Positions 8,116 to 16,361 of a stretch of 38,774 nt of DNA are shown here, in pieces. The DNA lies in the NCBI GenBank assembly GCA_002709235.1, contig PAQI01000003.1, positions 89,268-128,041 on the forward strand, written 5' to 3'. Positions within the stretch are counted from its first letter, which is position 1, and every line of letters begins with the position of its first letter. Source of the DNA: Hirschia sp. Lineage in GTDB: Bacteria > Pseudomonadota > Alphaproteobacteria > Caulobacterales > Hyphomonadaceae. Both the position numbers and the translations under genes were made by a program. Under the pieces are notes generated by a model. The model did no database searches, was not told where the DNA came from, and saw only the letters and a list, made by a program, of their open reading frames with translations.

Positions 8116-11100
8116 TCAGCCGCCGATCGATTGCGCCCGCAGAATGTCGATGAGTTCGCTGCTCACGTTGCCCGTGATGGCAAGATTGTTATCTGCTTCA
8201 AATCTTGAGATCGCGGCGCGTGTGCGTGCGCCCATAACACCGTCTGCCGTACCGGCCTGATAGTCCAGCATGTTGAGCAGGCGCTGTGTTTCCAGGATCT
8301 GCGCCTTCAATGGCGCTTCCCAGGATTTCTGCCCGAACACACCATTGGGGCGCGGGTCGGGGTTCAAAGGTGTGAACAGGCTGGCGCGGCGACGTGCCGT
8401 GTCAGCTTCCTGCGGTGAAAGGCGACGCAGGATATCGCGGGCGCGTCGCTCTGCGTCAGCATCACCATTCTTGCCGGCAATCTCGAACCACAAGGCCGCT
8501 TCGCCCAGATTCTGGGTGACACCCAGGCCTTGCTCATAAAGGACGCCGAGATTGTACTGGCTGTCGACGAGGCCGTTATTGGCGGCGCGTGTGAACCATT
8601 CCACGGCAGCCACATAACTTTGATCGCCGCCTTCACCTTCAGCATAGAACACGGCAAGGTCATGCATGGCTTTCACATTGCCGCCGGTTGCTGCTTGCTG
8701 GGTCCAGTTGCGCGCTTCCTTGACGGAGCGTGGGACGCCTTCGCCGCGTTCATAGAGTTTGGCAAGGCGATATTGTGCCAGGGTCAGTCCACGGCTTGCG
8801 GCGCGTGTCATGGTCTCGGCGGCCAGGCGCTTGTCGCCATCGGCAAGTTGTTGCAAAGCCAGATCATGCATGGCGACAGGGTCGCCATCGCGTGCGGCCT
8901 GTTCAAGCGTCTGCTTGGGAGCTGAATTTGAGGCACCTGCAGGCTGTTGCGATGCAAAGGCTTCCAGTGCACTGACCTTGCGTGGGCCAGCGGGAGGCGT
9001 CTCAGGGGTGCTGGCCGCAGGCGGGCTGGCGGAGCTGCTTTCAGTGCCCTTGATGGAGGCGAGTTCCACAGGTGCAGCGTCATCGGCATTGAAGAGGTCA
9101 TCTTCCATGCCCGCCATTGCATCTGCTTCCGTGAGGTCTTCACCTTCAGCGAACAATTCCTGTTCATCAACGCTCGTGTCAGCAGCTGAGGTCGCTGATG
9201 CAGCATCGGGGCTGGGCGGGACGGTCGTGAACGCATCTTCGCCACCAGTGGTCTTGCCGCGCATCATCATCATGCCAGCACCACCGGCCACGGCGAATGC
9301 CAGTGCGCCAGCGGCGACCATGGGCAGCTTGCCATTCTTGCGAGGTGCGGGCTCGTGGGAGCCAGCGCCATAGTCGGAAATCTGTCGGTTGTCGCCGCCA
9401 CGTTCCAGCGCCGCCTTGCGGGCTTCAGTCAGGAAGTCCAGCGTGTTGACGCTTGAGCGCGCAAACGGGTCATCATTGTCGCCCTGATCATAGCGCAGGG
9501 CATCCGGTGTGGCGCTTTCGCCAAGCGGATGTGGCGGCAGTTCTGCTTCGAACTCGGCTTCGGGCGCATCATCAAACAGATCGGTGGCTGTCGCCTTGCC
9601 AAAAGCGCTTGGCAGATCCTTCTTCACGTCTTCCAGGAAGTCGGTGACCGGATCGGAATCGTCAGCTGATCCGTGCTCGAACAAGGCATCGAGATCAGGT
9701 GAGCTTTCGGTGTCAGCTTCAGCGTCATCCTCGAATGTATCTTCCGCGAATGCGTCTTCGGCTTCGAGCTCCTGCATGGTGGAGGCGAGCTGGTCGGCAA
9801 ACTCACGGCGTGCAGCATGGGCTGCGACCGCGATTTCCTTTTCGTCCATCCCGATATTTTCGCTGGTCTCGAAGGCGTTCGCAACGGGTAGGGCAGAGTG
9901 ATCATCCGCTGCATCAGCATCGATCAGGGTTGCTTCTTCGGTGAAGGGCGGCGGTGCTGCACCGTGGTCCATGTCCTCGATGACTTCCATGCGCCGGGCG
10001 AGCGATGCAACCGTGTCCTGAACCGGGCCGAGTGCCGTAGCAGCCGCTTCCGCGACCTGGTCCAGACGACGTCCGACACCATCCAGCGCGTCATCAAGTC
10101 GAGCCTGGTGTTCGTCACCAACCGTATCGATACGGTCTGACAGCTCCTTGGTGGTCTCGTCCTGACGTGCCTGAATGCGTTCGGCGACACGGACGACCTG
10201 TTCGCCAACCTGTTCGATGGCGGCAGCACTGCGGGTCTCTGTATCCTTGACGCGCTTTTCCAGCTTGTCAGCCATTTGCGCCACTTCGCTCGCAACGCTT
10301 TCCAATGCCGTGGCTTCGCGGGATTCAACCGTTTGCAGTCGGCTATCAAGATCAGCCGAGATGCGACCGATCTCGCCGCGCAGCTCATCCAGTCCGAGAT
10401 CTCCGCCATTGCTGCGATCTTCGACATCACGAAGACGCTCATCCAGAATACCGGTCATGCGCTCGAACTGCGAGGAGATGACCTCGACCGCTTCGGCCTG
10501 ACGGTTTTCATTGTCAGCGAGTTGAACCTGAAGTTCCTCAATGCGGCTTTCCAGGCGGGAAATCTCTGCCGGATTGTCGGCGGTCTCTGCGATCTGGCGT
10601 TCCAGATCCTTGCGCACTGACTGCAATGAACGCGACATTGTATCAGAGATATCGTTCAGGCTTTGCTGAAAGCTTTCCCGCAATGCGCCGCCATCATCTG
10701 AGCGTCGCTCGACCTCATCCAGTCTCTCATTGAAGCCCGAGAAGGAATCCTCAAGAGACTTGATCGCGCCTTCAGACGATTTTTCGGCTGTGTCAAATCG
10801 CTCATTGATCCGGGCCATTGCGGCCTGAAGCGTTTCAAGTGCGGTTGCGGATTTGGATTCCGATCGGTCCAGCTTGGAGCCGAGCTCGGAGACGCGACCC
10901 ATGATCGCGGCGACATTCTGCTGGTTCGTGCCGAAGCGGCTTTCGACTTCCTCAACGCGCGCATTCAGGCGGTCGGCCAGATCCTTGTTCTGGGTGGTGA
11001 CGGTCTCGATAGTCTCGCTGGTCTTGTCCAGCACCTTGTCCATGCGTTCGGACAATTGGCGAGTTTCCGCGCGCGCCGTGCGGATGGCATTGGCGGTGCT

Positions 11101-12372
11101 TTCGAGGATGTCGCCCAGCTGGTCGTCGATCCGTGCATCGGTCTCGTCCATGCGCTCGGACAGCGCTTCGGATTTCTTGCTGGCGTCTTCAACGGCCTTT
11201 GCCGTGCGTTGCATGACGCCGGCAAGCTTCTTGTCGGTCTTGCTCTCGGCTTCTGCCAGGCGCTCGCCAAGCGTTCGGGTGCTTTCCTGGGCGGCGGCGA
11301 GAGCTTCGCGTGCCTGTCTGGCAATGTCCTGAACTTCGGCACTCGAGGCGGGATTGGCGGACTTGATACGCGAGTCCAGATCCTCGGTGCGCGCCAGCGC
11401 CGTGTCGGCAAGGTGCAGGGCTTCTTCAAGCTTGTTGTCTGTCAATGTCGCGAGGGATTGCAGGCGCTGGGTCAGCTCGCTTGTGCGAATGTCCGCGGTC
11501 TTGCGCGCATCTTCTGCCGATTTGGCGGCCTTTTGTGCCTGCTCTTCAGCAGCATCCACGCGACCATTGAGTTCGCGCCCGAGCAGGCGGGCGGTCTCAT
11601 AGGCTGTTTCGGTCTTCTCGGTAACGCTGGCGAGCTTTTTGTCATGTAGCTCGTTTTGTGCGGCAATGCGGTCGGCTTCACTGGTCAGGCGGGCGAGGGA
11701 ATCCTCGATCCGGCGCTGGCTTTCACCACGTTGGCTGGCGGCGCGTTCGACTTCATCACGAAGCTGGGCCTGTTCGCCAGACAGTTCCAGATGGGTGTCG
11801 TGGACCTCGCGTGCCAGACGGGACAATGCGGATTCCAGGGCGCGCATGGCTTCCATCGTCTTGCGGGACGTCTCATTGGGCGACAAATTCTGCATGCGCT
11901 CACGAAGCGCATCCTGCGTGGCGCGCAGTTCAGCCATGGTCGCGTCAAATCGAGAGGCCAGCGTCTGGTGTCCGTGATCGGATGAATCCAGGCGGTCAAT
12001 TATGTCCTGCAGCGTATCTTCCATGGCGGCACGGCTGCGATAACCGAAACCATCATCGCCGCGGCGTGCCGTCGACTTGGCACCGGGCGTACGGATCGTA
12101 CGGCTGTCATGCATCTGTCCGGCGCGCGCCTGAGGCCCGGACCGCAAGCGATCTGCCAGTGCATCAACCTCGGCGATCACATCACTGTAACGGTCTGCAA
12201 CCACGTGATCAGCACCATAGCGCTGCTGGTCTCCGAATTCGGATGAATCTTCTTCGATGAGCAGGTGGTTCAGATATTCCCCGAGCGTAAGGCCGCTGCG
12301 CTGAGCCTTTTCTCGCGCTCTCTCACGAGCTCGGGAATCAATGCCCTTGATGCTCCAGGGTCCCCGCGACAT
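8116..12372 (-). CDS. podJ: PodJ-like polar organizer: long coiled coil, one membrane helix, Sel1 repeats, peptidoglycan-binding domain
   Basis: A 1418-residue protein with the domain order of Caulobacter PodJ, the bitopic scaffold that marks the new pole. The N-terminus (SRGPWSIKGIDSRARERA, then SGLTLGEYLNHLL) is the family signature. Residues ~130-820 are an almost unbroken heptad-rich coiled coil. Residues ~860-1000 are acidic and disordered. A single helix at ~1013-1035 (PMVAAGALAFAVAGGAGMM) leads to a periplasmic part with Sel1/TPR repeats at ~1155-1315 (for example YRLAKLYERGEGVPRS and YNLGVLYEQGLGVTQN) and a C-terminal peptidoglycan-binding domain (~1350-1415, including GVMGARTRAAISRFE). 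Caulobacter PodJ is near 970 residues, so the coiled coil is much longer here. Upstream lie a CtrA-type box and two GANTC sites. Confidence 0.88.
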   Translation of the reverse strand: MSRGPWSIKGIDSRARERAREKAQRSGLTLGEYLNHLLIEEDSSEFGDQQRYGADHVVADRYSDVIAEVDALADRLRSGPQARAGQMHDSRTIRTPGAKSTARRGDDGFGYRSRAAMEDTLQDIIDRLDSSDHGHQTLASRFDATMAELRATQDALRERMQNLSPNETSRKTMEAMRALESALSRLAREVHDTHLELSGEQAQLRDEVERAASQRGESQRRIEDSLARLTSEADRIAAQNELHDKKLASVTEKTETAYETARLLGRELNGRVDAAEEQAQKAAKSAEDARKTADIRTSELTQRLQSLATLTDNKLEEALHLADTALARTEDLDSRIKSANPASSAEVQDIARQAREALAAAQESTRTLGERLAEAESKTDKKLAGVMQRTAKAVEDASKKSEALSERMDETDARIDDQLGDILESTANAIRTARAETRQLSERMDKVLDKTSETIETVTTQNKDLADRLNARVEEVESRFGTNQQNVAAIMGRVSELGSKLDRSESKSATALETLQAAMARINERFDTAEKSSEGAIKSLEDSFSGFNERLDEVERRSDDGGALRESFQQSLNDISDTMSRSLQSVRKDLERQIAETADNPAEISRLESRIEELQVQLADNENRQAEAVEVISSQFERMTGILDERLRDVEDRSNGGDLGLDELRGEIGRISADLDSRLQTVESREATALESVASEVAQMADKLEKRVKDTETRSAAAIEQVGEQVVRVAERIQARQDETTKELSDRIDTVGDEHQARLDDALDGVGRRLDQVAEAAATALGPVQDTVASLARRMEVIEDMDHGAAPPPFTEEATLIDADAADDHSALPVANAFETSENIGMDEKEIAVAAHAARREFADQLASTMQELEAEDAFAEDTFEDDAEADTESSPDLDALFEHGSADDSDPVTDFLEDVKKDLPSAFGKATATDLFDDAPEAEFEAELPPHPLGESATPDALRYDQGDNDDPFARSSVNTLDFLTEARKAALERGGDNRQISDYGAGSHEPAPRKNGKLPMVAAGALAFAVAGGAGMMMMRGKTTGGEDAFTTVPPSPDAASATSAADTSVDEQELFAEGEDLTEADAMAGMEDDLFNADDAAPVELASIKGTESSSASPPAASTPETPPAGPRKVSALEAFASQQPAGASNSAPKQTLEQAARDGDPVAMHDLALQQLADGDKRLAAETMTRAASRGLTLAQYRLAKLYERGEGVPRSVKEARNWTQQAATGGNVKAMHDLAVFYAEGEGGDQSYVAAVEWFTRAANNGLVDSQYNLGVLYEQGLGVTQNLGEAALWFEIAGKNGDADAERRARDILRRLSPQEADTARRRASLFTPLNPDPRPNGVFGQKSWEAPLKAQILETQRLLNMLDYQAGTADGVMGARTRAAISRFEADNNLAITGNVSSELIDILRAQSIGG

Positions 12373-12385
12373 TTGAACTCCGTCC

Positions 12386-12390
12386 GAATC
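12386..12390. promoter_or_regulatory. GANTC methylation site upstream of podJ-like gene
   Basis: GAATC lies 14 bases before the start codon. In Caulobacter relatives the adenine of GANTC is methylated by CcrM and read by GcrA, linking transcription to replication. A five-base site alone is weak evidence; it gains weight from the second site at 12434 and the CtrA box. Confidence 0.4.
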
Positions 12391-12433
12391 TGAACAACCA
12401 GTTAACGCAACCGGCGCAATTTATCAGACCACT

Positions 12434-12438
12434 GATTC
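12434..12438. promoter_or_regulatory. Second GANTC site upstream of podJ-like gene
   Basis: GATTC 62 bases upstream of the podJ-like start and 13 bases from the CtrA-type box. It is a candidate CcrM/GcrA site; the clustering with the other motifs is the supporting point. Confidence 0.4.
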
Positions 12439-12450
12439 CCATGGAGCCTA

Positions 12451-12465
12451 TTAAGGGTGGGTTAA
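12451..12465. promoter_or_regulatory. CtrA-type binding site (TTAA-N7-TTAA)
   Basis: TTAAGGGTGGGTTAA fits exactly the bipartite consensus of the master cell-cycle regulator CtrA, with the required 7-base spacer. It lies 79 bases upstream of the podJ-like gene and about 210 bases upstream of the MerR gene on the other side. podJ is a cell-cycle-controlled gene in Caulobacter, which makes this site likely functional; its sign of action is not known from sequence. Confidence 0.65.
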
Positions 12466-12518
12466 TTTTGGTTACCGCCGCTGCTTTGCAGCAATCACGG
12501 CTAAACTGAAAGTTTATC

Positions 12519-12540
12519 TTGACGCTCGCGTTAAGGTCAA
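12519..12540. promoter_or_regulatory. Inverted repeat TTGAC-N12-GTCAA, candidate MerR operator
   Basis: TTGAC (12519-12523) and GTCAA (12536-12540) form a 22-bp imperfect dyad with a central CG. It lies about 134 bases upstream of the MerR-family gene in the divergent intergenic region. MerR proteins bind dyads of about this size, so autoregulation is a reasonable inference. A second dyad follows 12 bases later. Confidence 0.4.
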
Positions 12541-12552
12541 TTAAATGATAGT

Positions 12553-12575
12553 TGACCTCGGCGTCATTGAGGTCA
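12553..12575. promoter_or_regulatory. Inverted repeat TGACCTC-N9-GAGGTCA, candidate operator
   Basis: Two perfect 7-base arms (12553-12559 and 12569-12575) separated by 9 bases form a 23-bp dyad, about 98 bases upstream of the MerR gene. Its outer sequence TGAC/GTCA is shared with the dyad at 12519-12540, which suggests two sites for one regulator. It is too far from any stop codon to be a terminator. Confidence 0.45.
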
Positions 12576-12673
12576 TGATGGCGTTGCTGTGAACGTTCCC
12601 GTCAATGAGGGCGTCGCATGCCTTGAACCAGCCGCGTTTCAAAGACGGCTGGTGGGGCCAGGGAGAAAAGAAA

Positions 12674-13138
12674 ATGCCGACTTACACCATCAGTGAACTT
12701 GCGCGTGAATTCGACATCACGCCGCGCGCCTTGCGTTTCTACGAAGACAAGGACCTTCTGCATCCTGCGCGAGAAGGTTTGAACCGCATCTATTCTCAGC
12801 GTGACCGGGCGCGACTTCAACTTATTCTAAGGGGCAAGCGGGTTGGATTCAGCCTGTCTGAGATCCGGGAAATGCTGGATGTTTACACAATGGACAGCCA
12901 TTACGCGCAATTGACCCTGACGCTGAACAGGTTTGGCGATCAGATCAAGAAACTGGAACGCCAACGTGAAGATATCGATGCGGCTGTCGAGGTGCTCAGG
13001 GAAGGCATTGATTGGACCCGGAATCGTCTGAAGGAAATGGAAAGCGCGGAAAATGACGCCGAAAAATCGGTCGAGGAATTCGACCGGATTGCGCGGATGT
13101 CGCTGGATCCGGAAATGGCGGATGCTCGTACAGGTTGA
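12674..13138 (+). CDS. MerR-family transcriptional regulator, probable fatty-acid/branched-chain catabolism regulator
   Basis: A 154-residue DNA-binding protein. The winged helix-turn-helix spans residues ~3-70 (YTISELAREFDITPRALRFY, then GFSLSEIREML), followed by a long coiled-coil dimerisation helix (~80-125). It contains no cysteine, which argues against a metal-sensing MerR protein and fits the LiuR-like group that senses acyl-CoA intermediates. The ATG at 12674 is chosen over an upstream in-frame start at 12605 because GGGAGAAAAG precedes it and the product begins directly with the conserved domain. It lies 113 bases upstream of and co-directional with the beta-oxidation genes, which it probably controls. 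Two dyads upstream of it may be its own operators. Confidence 0.88.
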   Translation: MPTYTISELAREFDITPRALRFYEDKDLLHPAREGLNRIYSQRDRARLQLILRGKRVGFSLSEIREMLDVYTMDSHYAQLTLTLNRFGDQIKKLERQREDIDAAVEVLREGIDWTRNRLKEMESAENDAEKSVEEFDRIARMSLDPEMADARTG

Positions 13139-13166
13139 AATACCCCTTGTTATCTAACCCTTCATG

Positions 13167-13210
13167 GACTCTTTACGGGAACGGTCTGCCCGTCACGCCT
13201 GTTTAGAGTC
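13167..13210. promoter_or_regulatory. Nested inverted repeat upstream of the acyl-CoA dehydrogenase gene
   Basis: GACTCT (13167-13172) pairs with AGAGTC (13205-13210), and inside it ACGGG (13175-13179) pairs with CCCGT (13189-13193). The structure lies 42-85 bases before the start codon. It could be an operator for the adjacent regulator or a hairpin ending the regulator transcript; no T-run follows. The outer arms also create GANTC sites. Confidence 0.3.
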
Positions 13211-13251
13211 TCTCATTTACCTATTTAACCCTCAGTGGAGGTTGCTTCTAC

Positions 13252-15033
13252 ATGACCAGCTACAATGCGCCCCTTCGGGACATGCAGTTCATTCTCAAGG
13301 AAATGCTCGAAATCCAGACCTATCAGGACCTTCCCGGTTTTGAGGAAGTTACCGAAGATCTGATCGATGCGATCCTTGAAGAAGGCGGCAAATATGCTCG
13401 CGATGTGCTGCACCCTTTGAACAAGGTCGGGGATGCACATGGCTGTGTGCGCAATGATGATGGTTCCGTCACCACACCGCCGGGCTTCAAGGATGCCTAT
13501 GATGCGATGGTGGAGTCCGGTTTCACGGCGATGGCAGCGAAGACCGAATATGGCGGGCAGGGCCTGCCACACGTTCTCAACGTTGCCTATTCGGAAATGT
13601 CATCAGCGGCAAACATGGCTTTCTCCATGTATCCGGGCCTGACCCATGGGGCGTATTCGGCGATCGAGGCGGGTGGCTCCGACGCGCAGAAAAATACCTA
13701 TCTGCCCAATCTTGCGACCGGTAAATGGGGCGGCACGATGAACCTGACCGAGCCCCAATGTGGCACGGATCTTGGCCTCATCCGCACCAAGGCTGTCCCT
13801 CAAGCCGATGGCACCTACAAGATCACGGGCCAGAAGATCTGGATCTCTGCCGGTGAGCACGACATGGCAGACAATATCATCCACCTCGTCCTGGCCCGCA
13901 TCGAAGGCGCACCGGAAGGCATCAAGGGTATCTCGCTCTTTATCGTGCCCAAATACATTCTCGACGAGAACGGTGAACCGGGCGCGCGCAATTCGCTGGA
14001 ATGTGGCGGCCTTGAAGAAAAGATGGGCATCCACGGAAACGCCACCTGCGTCATGAATTACGAGGACGCGACCGGCTGGCTGATCGGTGACGAGAACAAG
14101 GGCATGCGCGTCATGTTCGTCATGATGAACGCAGCGCGTCTTGCAGTCGGTGTGCAAGGACTGGCGCAGGCCGAGCTGGCCTATCAGAACGCAGCTGAAT
14201 TTGCCCGTGAGCGTCTGCAGAGCCGCTCCCTCACCGGACCCAAGGCACCCGACAAGCCCGCCGATCCGATCATCGTTCACCCCGATGTGCGGCGCATGCT
14301 GATGGACAGCAAGGCCTTTATCGAGGGCGGGCGTGCATTTGCCTACTGGACCATGCTGTTCAACGATCTCGAGCATTTGTCGCCGGATGAGAAAGTCCGC
14401 GAAAAGGCCTCCGACTATATGGGTCTGATGACGCCGGTTGTGAAATCCTTCCTCACCGACAAGGGCTTCAAGGCCTGTTCTGATTGCCTGCAAGTGCATG
14501 GTGGCACGGGCTTCACCAAGGATCAGGGCGTCGAACAGTTCCTGCGCGATGCCAAGATCGCGATGATCTATGAAGGCACGAACGGCATTCAGGCGCTCGA
14601 CCTTGTTGGCCGCAAGCTCTCTGCCAATGCAGGGCGTTCGATCTTTGGTTTCTTCAAGGAAATCGACGAATGGTGCGAGGCCAATAGCGGCGATGAAGAG
14701 CTGAAGCCCTTTGTGGATGCGCTTGGCGGGTCCAAGGCGAAACTGCAGGAAGGCACGACATGGCTGATGCAGAACGGCATGTCGGATTTCAACAATGCCG
14801 GTGCGGCATCGCATGATTATCTCAATGTCTTTGGCTACACTGCGTTGACTTATATGTGGGCCAAGATGGCGAAGATCGCCCTGGCCAAGAAGGGCAGTGA
14901 TCCATTCTACGACCAGAAACTCGTGACCGGGCGCTACTTCATCGAGCGTCTGCTGCCCGAAGCAGGCTCACATCTGGAGAAGTTGAAAACCGGGGCCAAG
15001 ACTATGATGAGCCTCGACGCCGAAATGTTCTGA
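13252..15033 (+). CDS. Acyl-CoA dehydrogenase (long form with C-terminal extension)
   Basis: A 593-residue FAD enzyme that introduces the trans-2 double bond in acyl-CoA, the first step of beta-oxidation. The N-terminal segment (DMQFILKEMLEIQTY) and the extra C-terminal domain (~470-593) define the long subfamily often annotated as DmdC-like or as acyl-CoA dehydrogenase with C-terminal domain. The FAD-contact region TEPQCGTDLGLI is near residue 166 and the catalytic base lies in MIYEGTNGIQALDL (Glu near 441). Substrate is probably a medium- or long-chain acyl-CoA, inferred from the fad neighbours; methylmercaptopropionyl-CoA cannot be excluded because this family is often given that name. GTGGAGG precedes the ATG by about nine bases. 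Confidence 0.93.
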   Translation: MTSYNAPLRDMQFILKEMLEIQTYQDLPGFEEVTEDLIDAILEEGGKYARDVLHPLNKVGDAHGCVRNDDGSVTTPPGFKDAYDAMVESGFTAMAAKTEYGGQGLPHVLNVAYSEMSSAANMAFSMYPGLTHGAYSAIEAGGSDAQKNTYLPNLATGKWGGTMNLTEPQCGTDLGLIRTKAVPQADGTYKITGQKIWISAGEHDMADNIIHLVLARIEGAPEGIKGISLFIVPKYILDENGEPGARNSLECGGLEEKMGIHGNATCVMNYEDATGWLIGDENKGMRVMFVMMNAARLAVGVQGLAQAELAYQNAAEFARERLQSRSLTGPKAPDKPADPIIVHPDVRRMLMDSKAFIEGGRAFAYWTMLFNDLEHLSPDEKVREKASDYMGLMTPVVKSFLTDKGFKACSDCLQVHGGTGFTKDQGVEQFLRDAKIAMIYEGTNGIQALDLVGRKLSANAGRSIFGFFKEIDEWCEANSGDEELKPFVDALGGSKAKLQEGTTWLMQNGMSDFNNAGAASHDYLNVFGYTALTYMWAKMAKIALAKKGSDPFYDQKLVTGRYFIERLLPEAGSHLEKLKTGAKTMMSLDAEMF

Positions 15034-15042
15034 CCCCCAATC

Positions 15043-15070
15043 TGCACCGCCTGTACCAACGGGCGGTGCA
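15043..15070 (+). terminator. Hairpin after the acyl-CoA dehydrogenase gene
   Basis: TGCACCGCC (15043-15051) and GGCGGTGCA (15062-15070) form a perfect 9-bp stem with a 10-base loop, ten bases after the stop codon. No T-run follows, so it may be a leaky terminator or a stabiliser of the upstream mRNA within the operon. Confidence 0.4.
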
Positions 15071-15140
15071 AACACGTTTGAATTCCTCGATACCAATGCC
15101 AGATACACTTAAATAACACGACATCAGGAGACATCTGATC

Positions 15141-16346
15141 ATGGCTGAAGCTTATATCTATGATGCGGTGAGAACACCGCGTGGGCGCGGCAAGGCGTCC
15201 GGATCGCTGCACTCCATCACATCACTCGAACTGGCTACGCAAGTTCTTCAGGCGCTGCGCGACCGCAATGATCTCGATACCTCGCTGGTCGATGATGTGA
15301 TCATGGGCTGTGTGACACCCATTGGCGAACAGGGCTCGGACATTGCCCGCACAGCCGTTCTGCATGCAGGTTACGCCCAGACGACAGCTGGTGTGCAGGT
15401 TGACCGTTTCTGTGCATCCGGGCTTGAGGCCTGTAACATGGCCGCAGCCAAGGTCATGACCGGCGAGGCCGATATCGCCATCGGATCCGGTGTCGAGGCC
15501 ATGTCCCGCGTGCCGATTGGTTCCAATGGCGGTGCCTGGCAGACAGACCCGGCAGCAGCGGTGTCCTGCGGCTTCGTCCCACAGGGCGTGTCCGCTGACA
15601 TCATTGCTACCAAATATGGCTTCAGCCGTGACGATGTGGACGCTTATTCGGTTGAGAGCCAGAAGCGCGCAGACAAGGCCTGGAAAGAGGGGCGCTTTTC
15701 CAAATCCATCGTGCCGACACGAGACCAGATGGGCGGCATTGCGCTCGACCATGATGAGCACATGCGTCCCGAAACAACCATGCAATCTCTTGGTGGCCTG
15801 AACCCTTCATTCCAGATGATGGGTGAAATGGGCTTCGATGCCGTTGCTATGCAGCGCTATCCGGAACTTGAGCGTATCAATCACGTCCACCATGCGGGCA
15901 ACTCGTCCGGTATCGTGGATGGTGCTGGTGCTGTGCTGATCGGCAACAAGCATATGGGCGAAGTGATGGGGCTCAAGCCGCGCGCGCGGATCAAGGGTTT
16001 TGCCTCCATCGGCTCGGAACCCACAATCATGCTCACGGGCCCGACGGATGTCTCGCAGAAAGTGCTGCGCAAGCTGGGCATGGAGCCTGGCGATATTGAC
16101 CTTTATGAGCTGAATGAAGCCTTTGCGGCCGTTGTCCTGCGGATGATGCAGGCGATGAATATCCCGCATGACAAGATGAACGTGAATGGCGGTGCCATCG
16201 CGATGGGTCACCCGCTTGGTGCAACCGGTGCCATGCTGGTGGGCACGATGGTTGATGAACTGGAGCGTGCCGACAAGGAAACCGCGCTGATCACACTTTG
16301 CGTCGGCGGAGGCATGGGAACTGCCACCGTGATCGAACGCGTATAG
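15141..16346 (+). CDS. fadA: Acetyl-CoA C-acyltransferase (thiolase)
   Basis: A 401-residue thiolase that cleaves 3-ketoacyl-CoA to acetyl-CoA and a shortened acyl-CoA. The nucleophilic Cys91 lies in [15 protein letters not shown], the His motif [15 protein letters not shown] is near residue 350, and the second catalytic Cys is in [10 protein letters not shown] near residue 387. The complete set shows an active enzyme. AGGAG precedes the ATG at 15141. It is followed after only 15 bases by the FadB-type gene, so the two subunits of the trifunctional complex are co-transcribed. A biosynthetic acetoacetyl-CoA role is possible by sequence but less likely in this context. Confidence 0.94.
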   Translation: MAEAYIYDAVRTPRGRGKASGSLHSITSLELATQVLQALRDRNDLDTSLVDDVIMGCVTPIGEQGSDIARTAVLHAGYAQTTAGVQVDRFCASGLEACNMAAAKVMTGEADIAIGSGVEAMSRVPIGSNGGAWQTDPAAAVSCGFVPQGVSADIIATKYGFSRDDVDAYSVESQKRADKAWKEGRFSKSIVPTRDQMGGIALDHDEHMRPETTMQSLGGLNPSFQMMGEMGFDAVAMQRYPELERINHVHHAGNSSGIVDGAGAVLIGNKHMGEVMGLKPRARIKGFASIGSEPTIMLTGPTDVSQKVLRKLGMEPGDIDLYELNEAFAAVVLRMMQAMNIPHDKMNVNGGAIAMGHPLGATGAMLVGTMVDELERADKETALITLCVGGGMGTATVIERV

Positions 16347-16361
16347 GGAAGGGCTGAAATC

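Noticed and set aside
12605-12673. Upstream start that would lengthen the MerR protein by 23 residues
   Set aside because: The extension has no family similarity and no ribosome-binding site, whereas GGGAGAAAAG precedes the ATG at 12674.
13603-14814. 403-residue open frame antisense to the acyl-CoA dehydrogenase gene
   Set aside because: No recognisable protein features; the sense gene has full catalytic motifs.
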